Positions 35,401-50,400 of a stretch of DNA of 64,000 bases are shown here, in pieces. The position numbers and the translations under genes were made by a program. Positions within the stretch are counted from its first letter, which is position 1, and each line of letters starts with the position of its first letter. This DNA is from Chelydra serpentina (lineage: Eukaryota > Chordata > Testudines > Chelydridae), in contig JBAIAC010000001.1 in the NCBI GenBank assembly GCA_037349315.1, positions 8,508,501 through 8,572,500 of the forward strand, read 5' to 3'. Below the pieces are notes generated by a model. That model searched no databases. It saw only the letters and a program-made list of their open reading frames with translations, and was not told where the DNA came from.

Positions 35401-38400
35401 CCATTTTAAGAGGGCTGGTATGATATTTTTAGATCTGGACAGTACTATCTCTAGTGTCTGTTGTGCACACCTGACAGCTAAATTGGACTGTGAGTTACAC
35501 CAGGGTAAATCCAGGGTAGTTCCACTGGCTTCAAACCTAGTTATCCAGAATTAAGGGCTAAATTGCAGTTTTGCTACAAACCCTGAACAAGGGTCAGTGT
35601 GAACAAGATTGTGTTTCTGCCCGTCACAATCTGGTTTCTAGTTCCCCACTTGCCCTGGAGGGGAGGGGGAAGTAGTCTGTGATAGCTCTGTACCTAGCAC
35701 AGATTACTTGACCTGGTGCATAGGCTCATCTGAACTTGTTCAGCCTTGCCTCTACCTACTCCCCACCCACCTTCATGGAATGGGGAGAAGCTGCCACAGG
35801 AGGGAGAGCAGCCAAATCTTGAACTAACTGGGCAGGTCCCAATCTGGCCCTAAATGAAGGCAGAATTTGCCCTGATGATGGCCTGTGTTATTCCCATTAT
35901 AGCAGTGTTCAGAGGCATCAATTTGGCCCAACGCCCCATTGTGCCGGCTGCTGCATTTAATTTTCCTACTTCCTGAAATCTTCAAACTTTGTTTTCTATA
36001 ACGCAAAACAAGTTCTGTTGACCCATGACAAGTGTTTGGGGGAAAAGAGCGCACAGAAAATACCATCTATTTTCACGGGTTTCTGGTTGTATTTATGGAG
36101 CAAATGATCTGTTTGCCCAGATTGTGGTCAGTTAATATTAGATTCACGGGGGAGGCGAGAGGCTGCCAATTTGTGGCAGTCGTGTATTTTTAATTTGTGG
36201 CAGACACACCGAGAGCCCAGGATAAGTGCTCTCTTACTGTATTACAGAAGGAAATAAGTATACCCAAATCCACCTCCAAACTGGGATGAGCAGAATTGTT
36301 CAGAGCAGGTCTGAATTATACATTAACAAAGCCTAGTTGAATTATGATTTTTGATACAATTTTATTCTGACGCATTTGTAAGAGTGGGATTGCTTACATG
36401 CCTGAGTAGCTTCTTCGGCTGGATATTTGTCTTTTATACAGAAGCCTGTTAAGCTTAGTTTCAATGTATTTAACAACTGGAAGAGACCAATGGCATTTAT
36501 AATAATCACATGGTGGGTAAGTTTCACCCAAACACAGTGACAACAGAAGGCTCCCCAATGCAGTGGAAGAGCCATGATGCTGCATAGGATATGAGTGGGT
36601 GGGATGGACATGAATCAGGAACCCAGGAACACTTTGCTCCCCTCTATATGGGGTGTGGCTGACCTCTGGATCAGCTGCGCGTGGCTCACCACAAAAAGAA
36701 CTGGGATGGACTGCAGGGATGGGGGCTACTCCCTGCATTCACCATTATGCATCCCCAGTAGCCACACATCTCCACACAGGCAAGGATCACAGCTGCTATT
36801 CCAGTCTATGGCTTGGTAGAGTGGTTTGCAGAATTGCCCCTACCCTAACCCCCATGTTCAGAAGTGGATTCTATTCCCAACCCCCATGATACTCCCCAGA
36901 ACAAACCTTGTTTATTTGGACTGTGAATAGAATGAACGGGTGTTGAGGGAGGTAAATTTAAGCCTTCAGGTCAAATCCAGCCACCGCCCTACTACAGAGG
37001 AGGTCCTCCTGGCAGTGAAACTGGTGTGACTCCTGGGCAAGGAGGAGAAATGGATGCTTGGGTGGAGGCCTGCCCTCTCTGAATGGCATAGAACTCCACT
37101 GTGCCTGAGCTTCCTTCTCAGCGGTGGTGGTGGGAGCCAGAGGATGTGTTCCTGCATGGATTTTCCAGTCTTTCCTCATGTGGGGAGACACAGAAGGGCC
37201 AACAAAGTCTACTTTGGTGTGAAGCAGCTTTCACAGAGCATCTATGGCACTGCTGTCAGAGCATGAGGGAGGATTTCTTCTGCCCAGCCTGAGTAGATGC
37301 TGGACTCGGGATTTGGTCCTTAACATACAATTTCATGTGACTGTCACTTATATGGCATGTATTTCCACCAGTGTTAATAATACAGTCACTAACAACAGAA
37401 TCATAGAAATCAAGAGTGCAACATTTTTTTTTAAAAAAAAATCTGTCATTGTGTTGTAGGCTACAATATAAGACCAAATTGAAATCCATGAGGATCTGGC
37501 CCAGAGGAGCTATAGCCATATTACCACTTGAGGATCAAGACCCATGCAAATAGCTCTTGTATTATTTGAGAGTTGGAAACGATGGAGCAAGATTTAATGT
37601 TACTGTTCAACCTAAAGTGGACAAGTGAGAGAGGAGGTCAGTTTAATGCTTCTATAGATGTTCCACTCCACATGTTGGCTGGCTAACACCAAGCAAGTAC
37701 TTCATGCGTGCGACTACTTAAGACACTCCAGTACTATGATGGTGGGGGACAATTTACACCAGCCGAGGATCTGGCACAGAGTGAATTAGTCTGCAGCTTC
37801 CTAAAACAAGCTCTTAGCCTCAGTAATGCTTAGTGTCCTCCTGACCAGCACTGCATGGTTCACATGTTATGTTAGGGCCTGCAGCCTTTCCAACAACACT
37901 GACACCTGAGGGGGGTTGGGGAGGAGGGGGAGCATGCATGGGGTCAATGCAGGGTTGCCAACCCTCCACGATTGTCCTGGAGTCTCCAGGAACAAAGATT
38001 AATCTTTAATTAAGGACTGTCATGTGATGAAACCTCCAGGAATACATCCAACCAAAATTGGCAACTCTATGTTAATGCTAGATACATTCAACTACCAAGC
38101 AGAGATTCTTATTTCAAGAAATGAAAAGCAATAAGATCCCACTGAGTTCTGTGACATCCCCTGTAAGAACCTCACATTAACTAGCAACCTTTACTCCCTT
38201 GGACTTAAATTTAAATACTTGACACTGACCCAGTAGTTCAACAATATGGCAAAAATGCTACACTCTCAGAATAACGGGATGGTCAGAAATTTAACTTTCA
38301 GCTCAGTTCTTTTCTCCTGGGAGATTGGGTGCACTGCAGACATCTGACAACTCCTTCTGCTGTACCAGCACCCGTTACAATTTGTAGTAGGGCCTGGAGG

Positions 38401-41400
38401 TCAAGCAGCCTTTTCTAGAGGGAATGGAACAAAAAAGTATGCTGGGGTAGTGTATTGTCTAATATTGGAGACGTCCTCTGTTTGGATACTATATCCTACA
38501 CATGCCAGAAGACGGACTCATGATCTAATAGACCTTCACAGGGAAAGGACCTATTACAAATAAAGACAAAAGTGATTGTTCCAACACTAAGTAATTTAAA
38601 AACAGTTCTTATAAGATAAATGAGTCTAAGTCTTTATACAGACTCCTTAAGATTAATTCCTGTCATTGTTGCGCATCAGCAGATCTAGAACAGCACTAAA
38701 GTTGTAAGAAACCAGTGCCACTCAGTGTTTTATTTGTAATGAAAGAGGTGCCGGGGCTCAAGCAATTTTTTTTTTTTTTTAAACATTCATAATTGATGCA
38801 GCAAGCTCAGAGGTGCCAGGGCTCAGCCCTGGCACATATGAAGCACTGGTGTCACCTCATGCACATTTTTAATATATTCCTGTGAAAAATGGGGGGAGGG
38901 ATAGCTCAGTGGTTTGAGCATTGGCCTGCTAAACCCAGGGTTGTGAGTTCAATCCTTGAGGGGGCCATTTAGGGATCTGGGGCAAAAATTGGGGATTGGT
39001 CCTGCTTTGAGCAGGGGGTTGGACTAGATGACCTCCTGAGGTCCCTTCCAACCCTGAGATTCTATGAATTAAAGGGGATGTGTTTTCTGGAATTCTTCTG
39101 CACAATGTGCTGGGGGGTGTGGTTTGTCAAGAGTGTTCAGCATCAGCCTACCTTCAATAAGAGTTCATGGACTTCAGTGGAAGCAGAACTAGCTTAACAC
39201 TGAGTGCATTTGAAAATCCTACCCTGGGTCTCCACTATTCGGTTAGCAAACCTCTCACTGTTTATGCACAGTCTCTACCTCTGTGTTAAATTACTAATAA
39301 AGGCAGCCTGTGCCACCTCTGAGCTCCACCCAAGCATTCACTCCAGACATTGTATCCAAACTTCAATGAAAATCAATACCCAAGAGGAACTAGCAAGATG
39401 CATACTTAACACTCAGCAACACTGATAACCATTCAGCATTCATTCTTATCTCTGGCTGTTGCTAGGTCTAATTTAGATTAGGGTGACCAGATGTCCCGAT
39501 TTTATAGGGACAGTCCTGATTTTGGGGGCTTTTTCTTATATTGGCTCCTATTACACCCCCCCCCCCCCGTCCCGATTTTTCACACTTGCTGTCTGGGCAC
39601 TCTAATTTAGATTGCAAGCTGCTTGAGGGAGGATTCTGTCTTTGTTTTGTCTATAAAGCACTATGTTCACCTATGATGCTGATAAATGTTCCTTTGCTCT
39701 GGAGGATAAATAGTGTTTTGTTATATGCAAATCACCAAGGGCTGGCTATTGCAAGAAGAATTACTGCATTTACTGCCACAGTAAGATGCAGTATAGAACA
39801 TTAAAGAAGAATTATTACTGTAGTAGCTACATGAGTCAAATGACAATCTTTCCATAACTCTTTTATAATTGTTACTTTGGTATTTAAAAGCATTTTTCAA
39901 AACCAGGTTATTCAATTCCAAACTAATATGAAATGGACTTTTCTTTTTACTGCTCTGCCGTTCTTTCCAGTTTCTCAATAAGATTATAAAAAGAAGGGGT
40001 GATGGTGGGTTTGGTTTTTTAGTTAGAAAAAATAAGTCTTGAGGCTCTGTTCAAAAGTATGTATTCTAGGAATGGTGTTTTTCTTAAAGCCCCACCTGCT
40101 GGGCCTGTGATTCCGTAAGAATCACAGCTTTAATTTAAAGGTGAAGGTGAGTTTCTAGCCCTTATGGGTGTGGAGAAAAACTTGAAAACATTAACCCGAA
40201 AGACTCAAATCAGAAGACAAATGAAAAGAACTTCAGAGTGGATTCCCCTCCCCCTCCCCCCCCCACAAGTGTCATGGATTGGGTGAGGGGTGAAACGGAC
40301 TCATTATTTTTGATTTATTAATTGCCAATCCTAAACATTTTGTCAAATTAAATTGACCACCATTTTGTCAATGTGCTCTTGATATAGGACCTGATGGAAA
40401 GCCCATTGAAGTCAATGGAAAGACTCTTATTGACTTCAAATAGTTTTGGGTTAGCCCCTAATACAGATACTAAGAAGACAAATAATGTGATGTAAGGTAT
40501 TTAACTATGGAAAGTAGACATAAACTGAAAACGATGTATTCAGGTCCAGAATAGGTTTAGGCTGGGGTTCAAAGTTGGCTCCAGAAAATGCATCCCTTCT
40601 TATTTTAGAACCAAAGTAAGCAGAGATTCAGATCAGGAGAGTCAATTACAAACCCTCCCTGAAATTCTCAAAGTTTGGTATAATTTCTATCAGAATGGCT
40701 GAACTTAATTAAACCACCTAAACTCAAAGAGGTAAGAGGGATGAGATTGGCCCCTCTATTTGATATTATCCTTTATCGAATGAGTGCAGATGTGACCAGT
40801 TAAAATAAACGCAAAAAAACAAAACAAACAGGTGGAAATGTTGTACTGGCAGATCAATAATTACGGTTTGTGTTCAATATTGTCTTTTTAATTTATAGGT
40901 GGTGCACAGAGTATTAGATAGGTGACACTAAAACCTAAATGTCATAATAAAGAATGGAGTTCATACGGATCTTGGTCTCAAATTCAAGGACACCTAGTTA
41001 CTATTAATATAGAAAGTGGAATTTTTACTTGACTGTATAGTCAGTGTGAAACAGAGTGTTTAGTAGTAGGGTCTCAGCAGAGATTCCAGAAATGGGTTTC
41101 AAACATTTCATTTGTATTCTTTAGTTAGAGATTTTACAGAACGGCCTCTCACACTGGGTTAATTGGCTCGGAGGTCTTTACTAAGCTCTGCCACTGACTT
41201 TGATCAAATCACTTAGGTCTGTAGTTTCCAAAAGCATCCATTACATTTTGGTACCCAATTTAAGGTACCCAGGGCCTAATTTTCAAAAGGAACGGTTACC
41301 TCTTAGCACAAACTGAGTGGGGGTGGGGGTGGGGGGTGGAGAATGCTTTAGGTGTCTCAAATTTACCTCCCAACTTTAATAGGCACTTTTGAAAATGTAG

Positions 41401-44400
41401 GCCTTAGTATCTCTGATCCTCATTTTTCCTCATCTATTTACTGGGGATAGTGATGCTTCCCTACCTCACAAGGGTGCTGGGAAACTTGTTTAATTGATGT
41501 TTATGAATCATTTTGAGATTAGATGGAAAGCGCTGCACAAGAATTATTCGTCAAAAAGCATCTTTAAATCAATCTGTAGTTTTTAGTGTTCCCTTTACTA
41601 TTACGGAGGATATCAGGTTTTTATTAACAACGCTTCCCTATAATTCTCAGCCTGATCCAGCAAAAGAATCAACAAAATTGTATTTGACATTAGTCTGTTG
41701 CCCTGTAGATACTGTAAGGCTTAAATTGCACACACAGCGTATTTGGCACATTTTCATTTTAATGTCATCTGCACACACCCATTTCCACAGGCTAGTTGCT
41801 GCTGGAGAGCTCTATACGTTCTGGCTAGGGACGTCATTCCCATGCACACACCAACTGCTCGACACAGACTGAGGCGCTGAAATACAAATGGGGCAGTGTG
41901 CACCCATCAGTGGGCACATAGCTTCCCAGCTGCAGCTGGCCTAACTGGAAAGGGAGAAGTGATAATTGCTACAATTTATTTTTTATCTACTAAAATAGCC
42001 ATTTTTTTCAAGTTTTACAATAATCGAGATGCAAGCTGTTAACTGTTATGGGCCCTGTGTTTGATGGATTTGCACTTGCATGCTCCAGGGCTGCATTTGG
42101 CCCAAGACTCCATTTCAGGGCCAACTAAGAGTAAATGGGCTATAAGGGAGGAAAGCCATATTTCAACACAATATACCTGTAACTAGCCAGAAAAGATGTG
42201 TTGCGTTATCAAGTCAGTACGATGGTGAAAAGAGAAAAGATGGCTGGATCATCTGATAATGGCTAGAGAGGTGGCCAGCAGGGATTACAGCTATCACCAC
42301 GATCTCTCAGTTTATTTATAGCAATAACAACAAATCTCATTCTGCAAATTGTGTACCCACCTTGTCAACAGAACCATGCCTTTCCATCACCCTCATGCAT
42401 GCCCCCAGCTTCTTAGTCACTCACTTGTTTTTGTGCCTTGTCTTAATTTAGGTCCCAGTCTTGCAAACATTTACACATGTGCTTAGCTTTTAGAACCTTA
42501 GTCATATTGACTTAAGAAAGAAAAGGATTTCCAATACCAGGGCCTACATTAAGACAAGGTACAAGTGCCTTTGGCTTCAGTGAGAATACCCAGATTTAAG
42601 TATTGTGACAAAGTTCCTCCTCTACCTCAGTGGGTCCTGCACTTATTGGCGGAATTTTTTGGTTTGCCTCAGAGATCTTCCCCTCTGGTAGAACCCCTAG
42701 TCCAGGTCAACTCCTCCTGTGACAGGAGTTGGGAGGTTTGGGGGGAACCCGGGCCCGCCCTCTACTCCAGGTTCCAGCTCAGGGCCCCGTGGACTGCAGC
42801 TGTTTAGAGTGCCTCCTGGAACAACTACACGACAGCTACAACTCCCTGGGCTACTTCCCCATGGACTACTCCCAACACCGTCTTTATCCTCACCACAGGA
42901 TCTTCCAGCAGTACGCCCTCTCACTCTCAGCTCCTAGTGCCTCTTGCTCCCAGCTCCTCGCACGCAACCTCCTTCCACAGCTCCTGACATGTGCCCCTCA
43001 CTGACTCACTGGGAGGCTTTTGACTAGTTTCAGCCAGCCCCTGATTGGCTGCAGGTGTCTCAATTAACCTCCCTGCCTTCTGGAAAGTTCTTAATTGGCC
43101 CCAGGTGTCTTGATTAACCTGGAGCAACTGCCATAAGGTATCAGGGATTTGTTTAGCCTGGAGCCAACATACTGGTTCCTTACCACTTTCCTATAGCCCT
43201 CTGGCCTTGCCCCCATCTCAGTATTCACCTAAGTGTTTGCAAGAGGGGCTGTCTCTCTATTAGCTAGCCCAACAGCGCCCAGATCCTGATTGAGGCTGCT
43301 AGGTGCTACTGGAATACAAATCCCCATCATTATCTGAACTGGGTAAACAAAGGGCTCAATACCTTCAACTTCTGTGGGTTGCAGTGGGAGCTGAAGAGGA
43401 GCTCAGAGCTTTACAGCCTTGGACTCACAACATGCTCCTTACTCAAAAGGGAGGGGCAGCCTGTGTTCTGGAAGCAGGCTGAGTCTCAGCAAGGAAACAT
43501 GGAGGCAGTAACATTAACCTCTAGGTGAAATCCAGCCCCCCTGAAAAACAGTGGTCCCCTAATGAGCACCACTGCAGCACACTGTCACTTGTCCATTGTA
43601 CACTGGTATATCCTCTCAAAGGGAGAGGCTGCTAGAAAGTGAGGGAAAATAAAGATGAGGGAGGAAATCTAGGCAACTTAAAAATGGGTGACATTAGCTA
43701 CAAATCCTGAGGGCCTGATATGAAACTCCAATGGTCAAAAATAATTCTCCTCAGCTTCACTGAATTCCTATACACAGCAACAGGGCTGGGTGGAGCGACA
43801 GACTGCCCTTCTGAGAGGAACTGGCTGTGGAATGCCTTATCTACATGGCATGGCCACTGGAGAGGCATAGTTATCACCCTCCTCCTGGCCTAGGAGCTAG
43901 AACAGCTGCGAACTAAACAGGCTACTAGAGCTTCTACTGTCCAGCAGCTGTACTGGCTATTTTCTGCTGAACTAGGCCCTAAATGTTTTCAGTCAGAGGA
44001 AAGCCTGATGGGTGGGTGGGGCCGCACGTGCACCCACAGAGCAAGGTCTGTCTGTGTACAGAAAGAAGATTGTGTGCGACAGCCTGACCAGTCTTTTTGT
44101 TCTGTATATTCACAACCTCAAACCAACAGAACTTCTATCCTCTAATCTTTTTATGAAGATATCAGAATTAGTCTTTCAAACCCATTTTACTTCAAACTAG
44201 GTCTCAGAGATTAAGTGATCTGTAGTAGTTTGTGGTGATTAAGAAACCTATTAGTTTCCACCTAGCTTCTTCACAGCACACCCAGTAACTTGAAAGCATA
44301 CTGAACCTTCCACTGAACAAAAGCCTCTCACAGGTGGATAAGTGTGGGAATAAGTAAAGATACACCTGGGTTGACAAGAGAGGTCAGAATTTCAGGCCTA

Positions 44401-47400
44401 CAGAGCATGAGTACATCAGGAAAGGGAGGAGGGCCCAGTGGCTAGGGGGCATTAGCAAGAGACCCCAGTTCAATTCCTTGATCTGCCACAGACTTCTTTG
44501 GGCAAGTCACCTAGTCTCTCTGTGCCCCAGTTTCTCATCTGTATAATAGGTAAATACTAAGTTCACATCTTATGGGGTGTTGTATGGATAACTACTATGG
44601 TAAAGGGAGGGCCGTATTCGTGACAAAGCTCTGAGAAGACAGGTGCTATGGGGCTGAAACACTATTTTATAGCAAACCAATTTGGCGGGAGAGGGGGGAG
44701 GAAATCACCTGCACCACTAAGTCAGAATGTAAGGATAGATCCTCTACTGGTGTAAATCAGCAAAGCTTCAATGGAGCTATTCTTACGTACAGCCGCCGAG
44801 GATCGGGCTGTGAAATATATTGTTAAGTTAGCAGCAGACATATTTAGGAAGCCGCCTGCTATCACACGGACATGGAGGAGACACCCAGGAGCAATATCTA
44901 TAATGCTTTAAATATTTTCTATTTTAAGAATATTGTTTTAGAAGCTTTAAAGGAACATCTCTGTCCCCCTACCCCAGAGGTTCTTAACTTTTCCTTCTGA
45001 GGCCCCCCCCCCACCCCCCATCATGCTATAAAAATTCCACAGCCCACCCGTGCCACAACTATTTTTCAGTAGATTAAAAGCCAGGGCAGGTGTTAGGGGG
45101 TAGCAAGCAGAGCAATTGCCCAAGGCCACACCACAAGGGGCCCTGCAAAGCTAAGTTGCTCAGGCTTCTGGGAACTGCAGCCAATGGGAGCTGCAGGGGC
45201 AGCGTTTGTGGGTGCGGTTAGTGCACGGAGCCCCCTGCCCCCACCCAGCGGCCACAGAGACATGCCAGCCACATCTGGGAGCGATGTGGGGCCAGGGCAG
45301 GCAGGGAGCCTGCCTTAGTCCCGTTGCACCACCGACCGGGAGCCGCCCAAGGTAAGTGCCTCCTGGCCAGAGCCTGCGCCCCACACCCCCAACCTCCTAA
45401 CCCCAGCCCAGAGCCCCCTCCTGCACCCAAACTCCCTCCCAGAGCCTGCACTCCTCATCCCCTCCTACACCCCAACCCCCTGCACCAGGGTCAGCCCGTA
45501 GTCCCCTTCCACACTCCGTACCCCTCGGCCCCACACCCCCTCCCGCACCCCAACCCCCTGCCCCAGCCCGGTGAAAGTGAGTGAGGATGAGGGTGGGAGA
45601 GAGTGAGTGACGGAGGGAGGGGGGAATGGAGTGGACAGGGTGGGGCCTCGGGGAAGGGGCGGGGCAGGGGTGTTTGGGTTTGTGTGATTAGACAATTGGC
45701 AACCCTACTTTGGCTATAGCTCGGGAGAAGAGGCTCAGGCTTCAGCTTTCTGCCCTGGGCCCTAGTGAGTCTAATACTGGCCCTGCTCTCTGCTTTATTT
45801 TGGTGGACCCCCTGAAACCTGCTCACAACCCCCCAAGGGGCCCCATACCCCTGGTTGAGAACTGCTGCCCTCCCCCATTTCTCTTGTTCCATTTGGCAAA
45901 CACTGACCTCGTCACAGTGCCACTACTGTTTTAGGAATTGAAATAAAAATGGCTATTTTGGCTTAAAAGCCTCTACTTGATACAGCAACTCATTGTAGCA
46001 AAGCATCTGTATCCTCATGCACCAGCATAATCCCAGATGACATCATAACTCTGGGAAGAAGGGCTTGCCAGATAACTGCTTCTGATGAGCCAGCAGACCG
46101 TATAAACACACCAGGCTGGGTTGAGTGGGAGGGGAGCATAGAGGAGGAGAAGCCTCTGCAAGGTTCCCCTCATGGAGTTCCTCTCTGATTTTTTCTGATG
46201 GGGGAAGGGTTTGCTGCTCTTCCTACCACCCCACCCTAGAAAACAAAAAAGTCACAGAAACCCATCTAAATGCCCTTGGGGAAGCCATGGGAGGCTGGGG
46301 CTACTACCCATGCAGAGATCCACAGGGCCGACGAGGGAGGTGGGGGAAGCCGGTACAAATTACTAGGGCCCAGCGGTCCGGAAGGGGGCCCGGGGCCCAA
46401 CTATGTAAAGATTTCTGGCTGGTCCACCCTTGCTGAGGGGCCCGAAATTTTTTTTTCACCGGGGCCCAAACCCGCTCTCAGCAGCCCTGGAGATCCATGG
46501 CAATGCTGTAGGCCTGGCCACCAGCACCTCCTAGCACAGCTCCACTTGTGCCTAGCTATTAGGTACTCCCACTAGTTATAACTGCCCCTGGGGATCCCTC
46601 TCCAACCCTTTAAAGAGGACCCCCAACCACACAGGGGACCCTGCAGAAAAGATCTCTCACACACACCCCTAGGCTTTATGACCATTTCCTCAGAATCTCC
46701 AGAGGACCCTGTCCCCAGCCAACTTTCTCTTCTTCCCCTCCCTTGTGCTGATCCTGGACCTGGTGGGCACATTCCATGGAGGTGGAGAAACAAGAGAGTG
46801 GGGGACAGTGATATAAAGGCAGCTGAGCCTTTATCACAAAGGGGAGATGGGGAGGGAGATCTGCATGTGGATCTGGTAAGGGAGGGGAACCAAACACAAT
46901 TTCCTCTTTCCCCCCCATTGTTAGATACCTTACAAAGATACTTCAGACACTACTTTTTCTTTAAATGTGCTGGTACACTTAAAAAGCTAGGGACAGATTC
47001 ACTGACCCTAAGTCAAGTGAGTCACCCTGCTTGAGTAAAGGCCACAGGATCTGGCCAATCAGATTATAAGAGTTTTAAAGTTAAAATGTTGAGGACTAAA
47101 AATCTTAACAGAGTTTCTTTGACTTAGTACTCCAAAGTCTGGACACCTAATACTAACCAGCTTTGTCTGAGATAAATCTGGAGCAACTCAGTTTATCTGA
47201 CTGCTATGTATTAACTGGTGCATCCCACTAGTTACACAGGAGGACATAGGGTGCCCGCCCAGCTTCTATTTTGGTATGCTGGCAATACATAAACATACAG
47301 AATATTGCAAGACTGAGACAAAGCTGTAGGTACACTGTTAACCCCCCACAATAGTAACAAGCTGAGACTGACTGACTTCAGATGACACCTAACATTAAGC

Positions 47401-50400
47401 TCTGTTTAAAACCAGTAGTCCTATGTTTTCTGTACTATACTTTAAATAGGTTTTAAAAGGTTAATAAATGCTTTATTAAGTCAAATGCCCTATTTTCTTG
47501 AATGTATTTTTTAAATGTTCCATATATTAGAGTTTTGGCATTATAGGAGAGGCTTAATTCCAGTCTGACAACAAAACATTTATGGAATAGTTGAATGTTG
47601 GATAATAGGACTATGATAGAGGAAACACTAAATGACTCTCTTTTATTTGTGCACTATTCGCCTGTATTTACATCAATGACATTATAGTCATGAATAGGGC
47701 CCTACCAAATTTATTTTGGTCAATGTCATAGTCATAATATTTTAAAAAATCATAAATTTCATGATTTCAGATATTTAAATCTGAAATGTCACAGTATAAT
47801 TGCAGGAGCCCTGACCCAAAAAGGAGTTGTGGGGGGGAGGGCCTGCAAAGTAATTGTAGGGGGGGTTGCGGTACTGCTATCCTTACTTCTGTCTTGCTGC
47901 TGGCGGCGGCGCTGTCTTCGGAGCTGGGCAGCCAGAGAGCAGTGGCTGCTGGTCGGGATCCCAGCTCTGAAGGCAGAGCCGCCGCCAGCAGCAGCGCAGA
48001 AGTAAGGATGGCTTGGGATGGTATTGCCACCCTTACTTCTACACAGCTACTGGCGGGGTGCTGCCTTCAGAGTTGGGCACCCGGCCAACAGCTGCTGCTC
48101 TCCAGCTGCCCAGCTCTGAAGGCAGGGCAGAAGTAAGGGTGACAATACTGTCAAACCCCACCCCCCTAAAATAACCTTGCAACCCCCCTGCAACTCCCTT
48201 TTGGATCAGGACCCTCAATTTGAGAAACACTGGTCTCCTCTGTGAAATCTGTATAGTAGAGGTTAAAGACCAGATTTTACAGGAGGAGACCAGATTTCAC
48301 GGTCCGTGAGGCGTTTTTCATGACCATGAATTTGGTAGGGACCTAGTCATGAAACATGACTTTCTGGTTTACAAAACAAACAAACAAAAAAACACCCTTC
48401 AGATATAGATACGACTTTTGCCTAGCTGGAAATGAGGCCAGTTCAAATACTGATTTCTGCTGCCTCTGCTAGTAGGAGTTTTGCCATTCATTTCATGCCC
48501 AATGAAAGCATATTATATATAACTGGGTGAATGTTGTTTACTTTGCTCAAGATGGATGTCTGTCTGAAACATATACTCTAGTGTCTAGTTCAAACACTAA
48601 TTGTTGGGCTACATATAGAAATCACAGGGTGAAGTCTATGATCTGTATAATGCAGATCAGACTAGATTATCTTAATGAAAAAAAGAAACCTTACATATAC
48701 TTGAAATGAAAAACAGTCATGTCCCTTGTGGTCGGGAATTTTGGACCATTTAAAAAAGAAATTTGGCCTCAATCCTGCAGTATGCAGAGTGCCTCCTTGC
48801 GAGAGGCTCAAGACATTGCAATGTCAACCTTCATGAACTTTGTTTAGATAAGCCACCCCAACCAGCTCCATCTAATTTAAACTTGTGACAGTTTCTTCGT
48901 CTGTAGAAAGTAGATGTTTTTAATGTAAACTCAATAGTTATTGAAATCTTTTCCTGACATCTTAGCAATGGAAGCCACAAATATCAATACAATAATACTA
49001 GGGATCCCTTGCACTTCAAACAGGTTTTGTTTGCCATAAGCAGTTTTAAAAACTACAGGTGGACAAAGCATCTTTCACGATAGGATTTGTATTTGGAGGC
49101 TTGCCAGCACAAATTATTCAGTTTGCTTTGTTTGGGCACCAAATAAATTATTACAAATGGAGGTGGCAGAGAGTGATACTGCCTCATTTTAAAGTCTTCT
49201 TTTTTATAAATTGCAAAACTTTTAGTTATTCAAATTTTCCTAATTAAGCATGATCAAGACAGACTGCAATAATCTGAGTTTCTGTCAGATGTGGTGTGCT
49301 TGAAACAGAAGAGAAACAGATCTCACAGTGCATAAAGCTATTCAGAATATTAATCAAAAGAGGGTTTCAAATCCAGACAGGCTACAGAAGTCATTGCAAT
49401 TGTTTGGACTCAGAATGATGATTTCAGGAATTCAAGTGATGTGTTGCGATGCTGTAACAAACCTAACCAGACAAAATGCCTTCCCATAATATTGGATGAT
49501 GCCATTAGCCACCAATCAGAACCCTACAGTCATGTACTTCAGTCACCAATAAGGGACTAGACAGAGAACTCAAGAGGACCTGGCTATTTAAAACTAAAAA
49601 TAAAGTCTACCACAGCTGATTGGAATAAGAGTTTGATTAATTATTGTTTTAAACCCAACATCCCGTTTTTATCATTGGTTTTAAAAACATGGCAACACAT
49701 GGAACTTGATGGAAGCAGCTGATTATTACAAATCAGTGCAGTGAGACAGTCCAACATAAACGAACCCCCCCCAAATTAATCAGTGTGTACCCAACCATGA
49801 AAATAACTAAGCTTTGGAAAACACTTCAGGCTGGAATAATAAAAAACCTCCCGGTGTTGGATGGGCTGGATCAGAAAGTACTCACCTGTCCTGCAGTGTC
49901 GTACAGCCCCAGCAGATACTGCTTCCCCCCAACTGTAACAGTGACTGTAAACGAGGAAAAAATAAAGGTGTCGCTAATAATGTAGCTAAGGAGCATACAA
50001 AGCAACCTTCGGACACATAGGCAGAGCAGTGTTTTCAGTTATACAAGCAGACTCAACATTAAAAACAACAACAGAGGTCTAAAAAGGCCAGGAGAAGAAC
50101 ACATCTGCAATGCACTTGGAGATGCAGAAAGAAGGGGTTTGATATTGATGTCGTTTCATGCCACGCACCCAGAGCTAGGGGCAGTCCTGTTTAAAACCTT
50201 TCCAGGCACTTTTTAATCTTTTGGTCTTGTTCAGACATTGATATACGCCGGCGGCAGCGCGCCCCCCACCCCCCGCAGCTACAGCACACTGGGCCAGGCG
50301 CCTTTGCATGGACTTTCATCGGGAGGATCCTTCCCAACTAAGGGGCGCTGGGGGCGGGCGGGCTAGAGCCAGACTTCGAGGAGAAGGTCACGGCAGGAGG

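Larger units (their letters stand above)
23342..49885 (-). other. RHOQ: RHOQ intron 2 (26.5 kb)
   Basis: Bounded by a GTGAGT donor after exon 2 and a TTCCTTAG acceptor before exon 3. It holds most of the transposons listed between 25386 and 48345. Stretches with no recognised content are 23342-25385, 27040-28700, 34925-37940, 39615-41400, 43330-44430 and 48354-49885. No exon-like sequence beyond RHOQ was identified in it. Confidence 0.9.

Noticed and set aside
38890..38960. tRNA-like sequence with A and B boxes
   Set aside because: It does not fold as a full tRNA and runs straight into a SINE body with a CR1 tail; a second inverted copy is at 32815.
42604..43127. Open frames in the C-rich block near 42700-43000
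   Set aside because: They fall within a solo LTR and have no recognisable domain.
45324..45892. Proline-rich open frames near 45.5 kb
   Set aside because: They come from C-rich repeats inside the hAT element at 44975-45867.
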